DNA of 64,000 nucleotides from Simmondsia chinensis (taxonomy: Eukaryota > Streptophyta > Magnoliopsida > Caryophyllales > Simmondsiaceae): assembly GCA_018398585.1 (NCBI GenBank), contig JAGTTD010000010.1, positions 24,995,739 through 25,059,738 on the forward strand, in the 5' to 3' direction. The notes under the pieces were generated by a model that was not told where the DNA came from, did not search any database, and saw nothing but the letters and a program-made list of their open reading frames with translations. Shown here in pieces: positions 53,453 through 63,106 of this stretch. The position numbers and the translations under genes were made by a program. The number at the start of each line of letters is the position of its first letter. Position 1 is the stretch's first letter.

Positions 53453-56400
53453 TAAGCCCCCTGCCGTCAAGGCTGAGCTAGACAAAACCACGCATAAAAA
53501 CTAAGGAGAAAGAACTAAGTAACGTTAACTAATACGCTGGGTAAGATAAAATAATGCATAAAAACATAGGACAAAGAACTGAGTAATGTCGACTAATAAG
53601 CCCCCAGCCGTCAAGGCTGGGCAAGATAGCACAACGCATAAAAATTAAAGAAAAAGAACAAAGTAACGTTAACTAATAAGCCCCCAGCCGTCAAGGCTGG
53701 TCAAGACAACACAAAGCATAAAAACTAAAGAAAAGAACTAAGTAACTTTAACTAATAAGCCCCCAGTCGTCAAGGCTGGGCAAGATAACACAACGCATAA
53801 AAACTAAGGACAAAGAACTGAGTAACGTTAACTAATAAGCCCCTAGCCGACAAGGTTGGTCAAGATAACACAACGCATAAAAACAAATGACAAGGAACTG
53901 AGTAACATTAAAGAATAAGCCCCCAGCCCTCAAGGCTGGGCTAGATAACACAACGCATAAAAACTAAGGACAAAGAACTAAGTAAGGTTAACCAATAAGC
54001 CCCCAGCCGTCAAGGCTGGTCAAGATAACACAACGCATGAAAGCTAAGGAAAAGAACTAAGTAACTTTAATTAATAAGCCCCCAGCCATCAAGGCTGGGC
54101 AAGATAAAACAACGCAAAAAACTAAGGAAAAGAACTAAGTAACGTTAAATAATAAGCCCCCCAGCCGTGAAGGCTAGGCAAGATAACACAACGCATAAAA
54201 AATAAGGACAAAGAACTAAGTAACGTTAACTAATGAGCCCCCTGCCGTCAAGGCTGAGCTAGACAAAACAACGCATAAAAACTAAAGAGAAAGAACTAAA
54301 TAACGTTAACTAATACGCTGGGCAAGATAAAATAATGCATAAAAACTCAGGACAAAGAACTGAGTAATGTTAACTAATAAGCCCCCAGCCGTCAAGGCTG
54401 GGCAAGATAACACAACGCATAAAAATTAAAGAAAAAGAACTAAGTAACATTAACTAATAAGTCCCCAGCCGTCAAGGCTGGGCAAGATAACACAACGCAT
54501 AAAAACTAAGGACAAAGAACTGAGTAACGTTAACTAATAAGCCCCCAGCCGTCAAGGGTGGTCAAGATAACACAACGCTTAAAAACAAAGGACAAAGAAC
54601 TGAGTAACGTTAATTAATAAGCCACCAGCCGTCAAGGCTGGGCAAGATAACACAACCCATAAAAACTAAAGAAAAAGAACTAAGTAACGTTAACTAGTAA
54701 GCCCCCAGCAGTCAAGGTCGGTCAAGATAACGCAACGCATAAAAACTAAGGAAAAGAACTAAGTAACCTTAACTAATAAGCCCTCAGCCGTCAAGGCTGG
54801 GCAAGATAACACAACGCATAAAAACTAAGGACAAAGAACTAAGTAACGTTAACTAAATAAGCCCCCAGCCGTCAAGGCTGGGCTAGACAAAACAACGCAT
54901 AAAAACTAAGGAGAAAGAACTAAGTAACGTTAGCGAATACGCTGGGCAAGATCAAACAACACAAAAAAATTAAGAAAAAGAACTATGTAACGTTAACTAA
55001 TGAGCCCCTCAGCCATCAAGGCCGGGCAAGATAAAACAATGCATAAAAACTGAGGAAAAAGAACTAAGTAACATTATCTACGAAGCTCCCAGCCATCAAG
55101 GATGGGCAAGATAACAAAACGCATAAAAACTAAGGAAAAACAACTAAGTAACGTTAACTAATAAGCCCCCAGCCGTCGAGGCTGGTCAAGAAAACACAAC
55201 GCATAAAATCTATAGAAAAAGAACTAAGTAACGTAAACTAATAAGCCCCCAGCCGTCAAGGCTGGTCAGGATAACACAACGCCTAAAAACTAAGGAAAAG
55301 AACTAAGTGATTTTAACTAATAAGCCCCCAGCCATAAGGGCTGGGCAAGATTACACAACGCATAAAAACTAAGGAAAAGAACTAAGTAACGTTAACTAAT
55401 AAGCCCCCCAGCCGTCAAGGCTGGGTAAGATAAAATAATGCATTAAAACTAAGGAAAAAGAACTAAGTAACGTTAACTAATAAGCCCCAAACCGTTAAGG
55501 CTGGGCTAGACAAAGCAACGCATAAAAACTAAGGAGAAAGAACTATGTAACGTTAACGAATACGTTGGGGAAGATAAAAGAACACCAAAAAAACTGAGGA
55601 AAAGAACTAAGTAACGTTTACTAATAAGCCCCCCACCCGTCAAGGCTGGGCAAGATAAAACAATGCATAAAAACTAAGGAAAAAGAACTAAGTAACGTTA
55701 ACTACTAAAACCCCAGCCGTCAAGGCTGGGAAAGATAACACAACGCATAAAAACTAAGGACAAAGAACTAAGTAACGTTAACTAAGAAGCCCCCACCCGT
55801 CAAGGCTGGTCAAAAAACACAACGCATAAAAACAAAGGAAAAGAACTAAGTAACTTTAATTAATAAGCCCCGAGCCATCAAGGCTCGGCAAGATAAAACA
55901 ACGCAAAAAACTAAGGAAAAGAATTAAGTAACGCTAAATAATAAGCCCCCCAGCCGTCAAGGCTAGGAAAGATAACACAACGCATAAAAAATAAGGACAA
56001 AGAACTAAGTAACGTTAACTAATAAGCCCCCGGCCGTCAAGGCTGAGCTAGACAAAACAACGCATAAAAACTAAGGGGAAAGAACTAAGTAACGTTAACT
56101 AACACGCTGGGCAAGATAAAATAATGCATAAAAACTTAGGACAAAGAACTAAGTAATGTTAACTAATAAGCCCCCATCCGTCAAGGCTGGGCAAGATAAC
56201 ACAACGCATAAAAATTAATGAAAAAGAACTAAGTAACGTTAACTAATAAGCCCCCAGCCGTCAAGGCTGGTCAAGATAACACAAAAAAACTAAGGAAAAG
56301 AACTAAGTAACTTTAACTAATAAGCCCCCCGCCGTCAAGGCTGGGCAAGATGACACAACGAATAAAAACTAAGGACAAAGATCTGAGTACCGTTAACTAT

Positions 56401-59400
56401 TAAGCCCCCAGCAGTCGAGGCTGGTCAAGATAACACAACGCATAAAAATAAAGGACAAAGAATTGAGTAACGTTGACTAATAAGCCCCCAGCCGTCAAGG
56501 CTGGGCAAGATAACACAACGCAAAAAAACTAAGTAACACAACGCATAAAAACTAAGGACAAAGAACTAATTAACGTTAACTAATAAGCCCCCAGCCGTCA
56601 AGGCTGGTCAAGAAAACACAACGCATAAAAACTAAAAAAAAGAACTAAGTAACGTTAACTAATAAGCCCCCCAGCCGTCAAGGCTGGGCAAGATAAAACA
56701 ATCCATAAAAACTAAGGAAAAAGATCTAAGTAACGTTAACTACTAAGCCCCCAGCCGCCAAGGTTGGGCAAGATAACACAACGCATAAAAACTAAGGAAA
56801 AAGAACTAAGTAACGTTAACTAAGAAGCCCCCAGCCGTCAAGGCCAGTCAAGAAAACACAACACATAAAGCCTAAGGAAAAGAACTAAGTAACTTTAATT
56901 AATAAGCCCCCAGCCATCAAGGCTGGGCGAGATAAACAAAACAAAAAACTAAGGAAAAGAACTAAGTAACGTTAAATAATAAGCCCCGCAGCCGTCAAGG
57001 CTAGGCAAGATAACACAACGCATAAAAAATAAGGACAAAGAACTAAGTAACGTCAACTAATAAGCCCCCTGCCGTCAAGGCTGAGCTAGACAAAACAATG
57101 CATAAAAACTAAGGAGAAAGAACTAAGTAACGTTAACTAATACGCTGGGTAAGATAAAATAATGCATACAAACGTCGGACAAAGAACTGAGTAATGTTGA
57201 CTAATAAGCCCCCAGCCGTCAAGGCTGGGCAAGATAACACAACGCATAAAAATTAAAGAAAAAGAACTAAGTAACGTTAACTAATAAGCCCCCAGCCGTC
57301 AAGGCTGGTCAAGAAAACACAAAGCATAAAAACTAAAGAAAAGAACTAAGTAACTTTAACTAATAAGCCCCCAGTCGTCAAGGCTGGGCAAGATAACACA
57401 ACGCATAAAAACTAAGGACAAAGAACTGAGTAACGTTAACTAATAAGCCCCCAGCCGTCAAGGCTGGTCAAGATAACACAACGCATAAAAACAAAGGACA
57501 AGGAACTGAGTAACGTTATCGAATACGCCCCCAGCCATCAAGGCTGGGCATGATAACACAACGCATAAAAACTAAGGACAAAGAACTGAGTAAGGTTAAC
57601 TAATAAGCCCCCAGCCGTCAAGGCTGGTCAAGATAACACAACGCATGAAAACTAAGGAAAAGAACTAAGTAACGTTAATTAATAAGCCCCCAGCCATCAA
57701 GGCTGGGCAAGATAAAACAACGGAAAAAGCTAAGGAAAAGAACTAAGTAACGTTAAATAATAAGCCCCCCAGCCGTCAAGGCTTGGCAAGATAACGCAAC
57801 GCATAAAAAATAAGGACAAAGAACTAAGTAACGTTAACTAATGAGCCCCCTGCCGTCAAGGCTGAGCTAGACAAAACAACGCATAAAAACTAAGGAGAAA
57901 GAACTATGTGACGTTAGCTAATACGCTGGGCAAGATAAAATAATGCATAAAAACTCAGGACAAAGAACTGAGTAATGTTAACTAATAAGCCCCCAGCCGT
58001 CAAGGCTGGGCAAGATAACACAACGCATAAAAATTAAAGAAAAAGAACTAAGTTACATTAACTAATAAGTCCCCAGCCGTAAAGGCTGGGCAAGATAACA
58101 CAACGCATAAAAACTAAGGACAAAGAACTGAGTAACGTTAACTAATAAGCCCCCAGCCGTCAAGGGCGGTCAAGATAACACAACGCTTAAAAACAAAGGA
58201 CAAAGAACTGAGTAACTTTAACTAATAAGCCACCAGCCGTCAAGGCTGGGCAAGATAACACAACCCATAAAAACTAAAGAAAAAGAACTAAGTAACGTTA
58301 ACTAATAAGCCCCCAGCCGTCAAGGTCGGTCAAAATGACACAACGCATAAAAACTAAGGAAAAGAACTAAGTAGCTTTAACTAATAAGCCCTCAGCCGTC
58401 AAGGCTGGGCAAGATGACACAACGCATAAAAACTAAGGACAAAGAACTAAGTAACGTTAACTAAATAAACCCCCAGCCGTCAAGGCTGGGCTAGACAAAA
58501 CAACGCATAAAAACTAAGGAGAAAGAACTAAGTAACGTTAACGAATACGCTGGGCAATATCAAACAACACAAAAAAAACTAAGAAAAAGAACTATGTAAC
58601 GTTAACTAATAAGCCCCTCAGCCATCAAGGCCTGGCAAGATAAAACAATGCCTAAAAACTGAGGAAAAAGGACTAAGTAACATTATCTACGAAGCGCCCA
58701 GCAGTCAAGGGTTGGCAAGATAACAAAACGCATAAAAACTAAGGAAAAACAACTAAGTAACGTTAACTAATAAGCCCCCAGCCGTCAAGGCTGGTCAAGA
58801 AAACACAACGCATAAAAACTAAGGGAAAGAACTAACTTTAACTAATAAACCCCCGGCCATCAAGGCTGGGCAAGATAAAACAACGCATAAAATCTTCGGA
58901 AAAGAACTGAGTAACGTTAAATAATAAGACCCCTGGCTGTCAAGGCTGGGCAAGATAACACAACGTATAATAACTAAGGACAAAGAACTAAGTAACGTTA
59001 ACTAATAAGCCCCTAGCCGTCAAGGCTGGGCAAGATAACACAACACATAAAAACTAACGAAAAAGATCTAAGTAACGTTAGCGAATACGCTGGCAAGTTA
59101 AAATAACGCATAAAAACTGAGGAAATGAACTAAGTAACGTTAACTAATAAGCACCCCGGCCGTCAAGGCTGGGCAAGATAAAATAACGCATAAAAACTAA
59201 GGACAAAGAACTGAGTAACGTTAACTAATAAGCCCCCAGCCGTCAAGGCTGGGCAAGATAACACAACGCATAAAAACTAACGAAAAAGATCTAAGTAACG
59301 CAAACTAATAAGCCCCCAGCCGTTAAGGCTGGTCAAGATAACATAACGCATAAAAACTAAGGAAAAGAACTAAGTAATTTTAACTAATAAGCCCCCAGCC

Positions 59401-60057
59401 GTCAAGGTTGGGCAAGATAACACAACACATGAAAACTAAGGAAATGAACTAAGTAACGTTAACTAATAAGCCCCCCAGCCGTCAAGGCTGGGCAAGATAA
59501 AACAATGCATAAAAACTAAGGAAAAAGAACTAAGTAACGTTAACTAATAAGCCCCCAGTCGTCAAGGCTGGGCTAGACAAAACAACGCATAAAAACTAAG
59601 GAGAAAGAACTATGTAATGTTAACGAATACGTTTGGGAAGATAGAAGAACACAAAAAAACTAAGGAAAAGGACTAAGTAACGTTAACTAATAAGCCCCCC
59701 AGCCGTCAAGGCTGCGCAAGATAAAACAATGCATAAAAACCTATAGAAAAGAACTAAGTAATGTTAATTAATAAGCCCCCAGCTGTCAAGGCTGGGCTGG
59801 ACAAAACAACGCATAAAAACTAAGGAGAAAGAACTATGTAACATTAACGAATACGCTGGGGCAGATAAAAGAACACAAAAAAACTAAGGAAAAGAACTAA
59901 GCGACGTTGACTAATATGCCCCCCAGCCGTCAAGGCTGGGTAAGATAACACAACGCATAAAAACTAAGGAAAAAGAACTAAGTAACGTTAACTAAGAAGC
60001 CCCCAGCCGTCAAGGCTGGGCAAGATAAAACAATTCATAAAAACTAAGGAAAAAGAA

Positions 60058-60068
60058 CTAAGAGTTTG
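60058..60068. other. Abrupt junction between satellite and retrotransposon-derived ORF
   Basis: The last monomer follows the family up to AGAACTAAG and then reads GTTTGGTGG-type coding sequence instead of TAACGTTAAC. No spacer, target-site duplication or transition zone is visible. The open frame of the adjoining ORF runs backward through the junction into the array without a real start codon, so its 5' end has been lost or replaced by satellite. Confidence 0.85.
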
Positions 60069-60818
60069 GTGGTGGAACCGTTGTCACGATTGGCCCCCTT
60101 ACCGGCACAATCCCCAGAGGAGGAGGCAGTTCGTGCCCAGTTTCAGGAAGCGGCAATGGTGCTTCCTCTGGGATCATTTGTGTCCTCCCTGTCTTCCGCT
60201 GCGGGGGTTAAAAAATTTCGAGATAATTTTTACTTTCCTGATGACTATGAGGTTATTGGGCCAAGGGAGAATGATAACATTTTGTTCCCCCGCCATCCGG
60301 GCTCCTTTTCGGTTACCGTGGATTCTTTGGAGGCGGGGTTGAGGTTCTCCTTGCCCAGTATATTAGAGTGGGTTTTTAGATAGTATTCTTTATGCCCTAG
60401 TCAGATTAGTCCAAATGGGTTCAGGAATATTTATGGGTATTTGGTCCCTTATTTTGTGGCTGGATTGACTCCCTCCACAAGTAGTTTTAACTATTTATTT
60501 AGGGCTAGACAGCTGAGGGGACTGGTGACATTTGGGGGTAAGACGGGAGTGAAGTTTGTGGAAAATAACCCGTCCAAGGTGAATTTTTGGCATAATAAAT
60601 TTGTGTGGGTGAGGCCTTCGCAACCCTTACTTCTCCCCACGTATTGGACTAAGACGAATAAAAGCAACACTCCTTCCGCAGATGAGCTTTCACCTCTTGA
60701 CAAGGAGGTGGTTCAGTACTTTGAAAGGGGGTTGGATTCTCATTTTGTGCCGTCAAGGAAATTTTTGCTAAGGAGAGGGTGCTTATAAAAGCGGGTTTAT
60801 GTGCCTGGCCAGCAAGTG
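60066..60818 (+). pseudogene. Exon 1 relic: PF04195-like domain
   Basis: One reading frame runs from the array edge to about 60772, interrupted once by TAG at 60381-60383 (codon 106 of the visible frame). The frame carries HPGSFSVTVDSLEAGLRF, then after the stop LCPSQISPNGFRNIYGYL, VNFWHNKFVWVRP and a typical acidic stretch ending near LDSHFVPSRKFLL. From about 60772 the family-like continuation (KERVLIKAGLCAWPAS) lies in another frame, so a single base has been lost just before it. The exon closes on AAGTG at 60818. Confidence 0.7.
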
Positions 60819-60925
60819 GTAAGAGATTCTTTAGCCCAAAGGGGGGAAGCTTTTCCTTCTTACTCTCTTCTTTTTTTTGATTATCATGATTTGTCCTAAC
60901 CTTCTTTTGGCTGTCGCTATTACAG
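60819..60925 (+). other. Intron 1 of the degenerate ORF (107 bp)
   Basis: It begins GTAAGA at 60819 and ends TTACAG at 60925, with a strong pyrimidine tract (CTTTTCCTTC...CTTCTTTTTTTT) in between. Removing it joins the shifted exon-1 frame to the GPEVDVDIVQL frame in phase 1, which supports a real former intron. Confidence 0.75.
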
Positions 60926-62029
60926 GGCCGGAAGTTGATGTAGATATTGTTCAACTTACGAAGGATTACCGTCAGGGTGGTGACGGGGCAGCAGAGAGAG
61001 GGAAAGGGGCTGCCGTTAAGGGTCGAATGTCCTCGAGGATGCGGAAAAGAACATCTACTGAGGTTAGAGAGGAGCCCCCTGGGCCACGCCAAAAGAAGCG
61101 CAAGAAAGCTAAGGTTGCGGCACTAGTGGAGGAGTCGTCAATGGCGATACCTTCTCGGCAAAGGGACATGATCGGTATCCCCACGGTATAGGCCTCCCTA
61201 GATTTGGAGAGGTCTGTTCCTGTCTTGGATGCTGGGGTGGCGGTAACTAAAACATCCCAATCAATGGGAGGTGCCTCCTGTCCTTAGCCTGCGGCGGTGG
61301 TAGTTAGGCCTAACTCGGGTGATGAGATGCCGAGTGTTTTACCTGAAACTGCCACCGGCACCCTAGAGGGTGCAGCCGCTGCTACTGTAATGGGTCCGGA
61401 TGTGCCATCATTCCCCCCTTCAGAAGAGATAACCGGAGGGGTACCTGTTGCCGCAACCACGGGAATGGCTGGGCCTTCACACGGTGAAATGGGGGTGACG
61501 GCCACTGCCGCTACCCAGGAGCCTTCAGGATGTTCGCCCAATGACGTACTTGAAAGTGCGCCTGCCAACGGGTGAGGCCTTGGGAGTGGGCGAAGTACCG
61601 ACGGCTGAAGAAGACCTTGGGAGATCCGTTAGTCGGAGGACAGCTTTAAGGCGGGATGATATGGAAAGGGTCCCGGTTCATGCTGAGTCGCCCAGCCAAA
61701 CACCTCCTTTTACTCTTTCATTTGACCTTCTGGAGGTAGGAGGTGATGGTAGTGCTGACAGGTTTCCTCCTTCTTTTCGAATTGATCTATCGGAGGTGCC
61801 GGATCCTTTTTAAGGTACTCCTCCTTTTGGATAGGAGTCTTCCCCTTTGTGGGATGGGGCGGCTGCTGGCGATAGGAGCTTTCCTCCTAAAGTCCCATCT
61901 GTTGACGGCTCTTTCGTCCTCTCTCCTCATGATGGCGTAGACATTATCCAAAGGACGAGTCACACTGCACTTCCTTTAGAAGTGCCACCGGCTGCCACGA
62001 AGGACACGGTTGCGACCTATGCCTTAAAG
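60926..62029 (+). pseudogene. Exon 2 relic: basic cluster and low-complexity linker
   Basis: The visible frame starts GPEVDVDIVQLTKDYRQGG, continues to the basic PRQKKRKKAK cluster around 61081-61115, and reaches TAG at 61189. The same frame reopens past a second TAG at 61285 into an Ala/Thr/Pro/Gly-rich segment ending at 61575. Coding then moves to the next frame (from about 61541), reaches TAA at 61811 and TAG at 61832, and continues with GDRSFPPKVPSVDGSF to the intron at 62030. No catalytic motif is visible. Linker-like composition suggests a disordered middle region in the ancestral protein. Confidence 0.65.
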
Positions 62030-62099
62030 GTAGTGTTTCCATTATGTCTTGACATTTTACGGCTGTTATTGGACTTACCTGTTTATGATGTGGTCACAG
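62030..62099 (+). other. Intron 2 of the degenerate ORF (70 bp)
   Basis: The donor is AAAG/GTAGTG at 62030 and the acceptor is TCACAG at 62099. The upstream frame ends on a complete codon at 62029 and the coiled-coil frame resumes at 62100, so removal joins two different frames in phase 0. Without splicing, the upstream frame hits TAG at 62102. It is short but within the plant range. Confidence 0.7.
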
Positions 62100-62774
62100 G
62101 TTAGCTCGTGGACTACCGCTATGGTTACTGGGTGGTTTCAGGAGAGGGAGACGGTAATGAAAGAGCTTGCTAGGCTGGAGGGTGAGAACAAAGACCTTGC
62201 CGCGACGGTACAGGGGATGAAAGCGGCAAGAGAAGAAGAGGCCCTAACGCTCTCTTTATTACAGAGAGAGAAGGATGCGGCATTGGAGGAGGTTAAGCGG
62301 AGCCGTGCAAAGAAAGAGAGAGTAGCACAGGAGGCCCATAGGGTTAGCGAAGAGAAAGAGAGGGAGGCGCAAGAGGCTCAAAGGCTTCGGGAAATGCATG
62401 CAACAGCTTCTTTGGAGGTGCAAGGCCTAAGGGGAGAGTTGGCAACAGCTTCTTTGGAGGCGCAAGGGCTGAGGGGAGAGTTTTCATCCTGTCAAGCGCG
62501 CTTAGAGAAACTACAAGACAAGATGCAACGCCATCAGGTGGAGAGCTCGAGAGCCCTGGAGGATGCTGTTACTCAGTTTAAGACTAGTGTGGAATTTCGT
62601 GGCTCGATGAGTTCCTCTTACTGGCGAGGCTTTACTTCGGGCCTCTCTAACTTTGCTCGCTGTTTTCTTCGGAGTCGTCCTGGTTTGGGCCAAGAGTTGC
62701 TTCAGCAGGTAGCGGATCAGCTTCATCAAGATATCTCGCGCTTAAGAGAACGGTCCAATAGCCGACGGCCGTAG
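62100..62774 (+). pseudogene. Exon 3: C-terminal coiled-coil region, frame intact
   Basis: This exon has 224 codons open without a break from VSSWTTAMVTGWF to the stop at 62774. Residues from ERETVMKELARLEGEN to about QRHQVESSRALEDAV are rich in E, K, R, A and L with heptad-like spacing, which predicts a long coiled coil. The end has FKTSVEF, SSSYWRGFTSGLSNF and LGQELLQQVADQL, resembling the C-terminal tails of plant gypsy-type transposon proteins. It is the best-preserved part of the ORF. Confidence 0.75.
62400..62483 (+). repeat. 42-bp in-frame tandem duplication in the coiled coil
   Basis: Two 42-bp units (62400-62441 and 62442-62483) encode ATASLEVQGLRGEL and ATASLEAQGLRGEF. Fourteen codons equals two heptads, so the duplication preserves coiled-coil phase. 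Confidence 0.9.
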
Positions 62775-62777
62775 TTG

Positions 62778-62810
62778 CCCTCTTTCTTTTCTCTTCTTTT
62801 TCTTTTTTTT
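62778..62810. other. 33-nt pyrimidine tract (polypurine on minus strand)
   Basis: This uninterrupted C/T run follows the stop of the plus-strand ORF by three bases. On the minus strand it is a 33-nt A/G tract, downstream of the pol relic. Polypurine tracts prime plus-strand DNA in LTR retrotransposons, but a genuine one should abut the 3' LTR, whereas here the antisense ORF follows. It may be simple low-complexity DNA. Confidence 0.5.
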
Positions 62811-63106
62811 ATTAGCCTTCTAGATGAGGGTTGCCTTTAGTGCCGGAAGGATCCTCCTTTTTTAGACCTATGCTTATGCTTCTTTTGTAATAGTAATCTA
62901 TAGGCGTATTTTTTAAAGTCGTGCTCCAGGGATGGCATGTCTGTTGTAACTTTTGGGGGTGTAACGCACACTTTTGTAGATGGAATATTATATCATATAT
63001 ATATTATTATACTATATACTGGTGTACATTTTATAGTCGCGGTCTCTAAAAATATCCATGTCTACCATCTGAGTGGTCTAAAGGTTTGCTTGCTGTATTA
63101 TGACTT
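62811..63106. other. Non-coding spacer between convergent relics
   Basis: This AT-rich stretch separates the + strand ORF from the minus-strand pol end. It includes a TA-rich low-complexity patch around 62985-63020. The open frame on the plus strand from 62937 looks accidental: it has no domain and overlaps the pol 3' end. I see no gene, LTR end or other signal. Confidence 0.6.

Larger units (their letters stand above)
1460..60062 (+). repeat. 58.6-kb satellite array of an ~80-bp monomer
   Basis: The whole interval is head-to-tail copies of one monomer of 79-81 bp, with a recurrent 63-bp variant. Roughly 750 copies are estimated from length, and I saw no inverted copies. Every monomer shares an ordered set of motifs: a C-rich hairpin (CCCAGCC-loop-GGCTGGG), CAAGATAACACAACGCAT, AAAAACTAAGG, AAAGAACTAAG and TAACGTTAACTAAT. 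The + strand is strongly A-rich, 36 A to 11 T in the reference copy. Variation is organised into higher-order repeats rather than being random. The first partial monomer begins near 1460, and the last stops inside its ACTAAG motif at 60062, where retrotransposon-derived sequence begins abruptly. It encodes nothing recognisable. The true length is unknown because of the gap at 22800-22899. Confidence 0.98.
42831..60062 (+). repeat. ~3.4-3.5-kb higher-order repeat domain
   Basis: A rare monomer with TATCTACGAAG occurs at 43802, 47191, 50657, 55075 and 58684, at spacings of 3389, 3466, 4418 and 3609 bp. The 4418-bp interval includes an extra 1043-bp duplication, which brings it back to about 3375. 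Other phase markers, such as the CCGAGCC/GGCTCGG hairpin and the 106-bp monomer, keep the same order in each unit. Copies are more diverged than in the 2129-bp domain, so this amplification looks older. Confidence 0.85.
60066..62774 (+). pseudogene. Degenerate 'putative gypsy-type transposon' ORF (extra ORF of a Tat-like element)
   Basis: This is a three-exon coding relic: 60066-60818, 60926-62029 and 62100-62774. The N-terminal part resembles the plant gypsy-type transposon domain (PF04195 from memory), with LEAGLRFSLPSILEWVF and then LCPSQISPNGF. An NLS-like PRQKKRKKAK, an Ala/Pro/Thr/Gly-rich linker and a C-terminal coiled coil follow. It is dead. There are in-frame stops at 60381 (TAG), 61189 (TAG), 61285 (TAG), 61811 (TAA) and 61832 (TAG), a one-base loss near 60772, and a second frameshift between 61541 and 61575. 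No ATG is near the 5' end; the frame opens from the satellite at TTG. Proteins of this kind occur as extra ORFs, often antisense to gag-pol, in Tat-lineage Ty3/gypsy elements, which matches its convergent position to the pol relic. Their function is not established. It could instead be a separate inserted element. Confidence 0.75.

Noticed and set aside
1460..60062. CRISPR array
   Set aside because: The repeats are contiguous 80-bp monomers with no unique spacers between constant repeats, no cas genes are present, and the context is eukaryotic.
1460..60062. Centromeric or telomeric identity of the array
   Set aside because: No telomere-type TTTAGGG runs, no centromeric retrotransposon and no CENP-B-box-like motif were seen. 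Position on the chromosome cannot be read from this window.
60133..62729. Additional open frames overlapping the plus-strand relic (for example 60491-60703, 60649-61092, 60972-61184, 61284-61568, 61743-61940, 62511-62729)
   Set aside because: They are shadows of the main frame on other frames or strands, with no family-like motifs. The main frame has recognisable domain and coiled-coil sequence.
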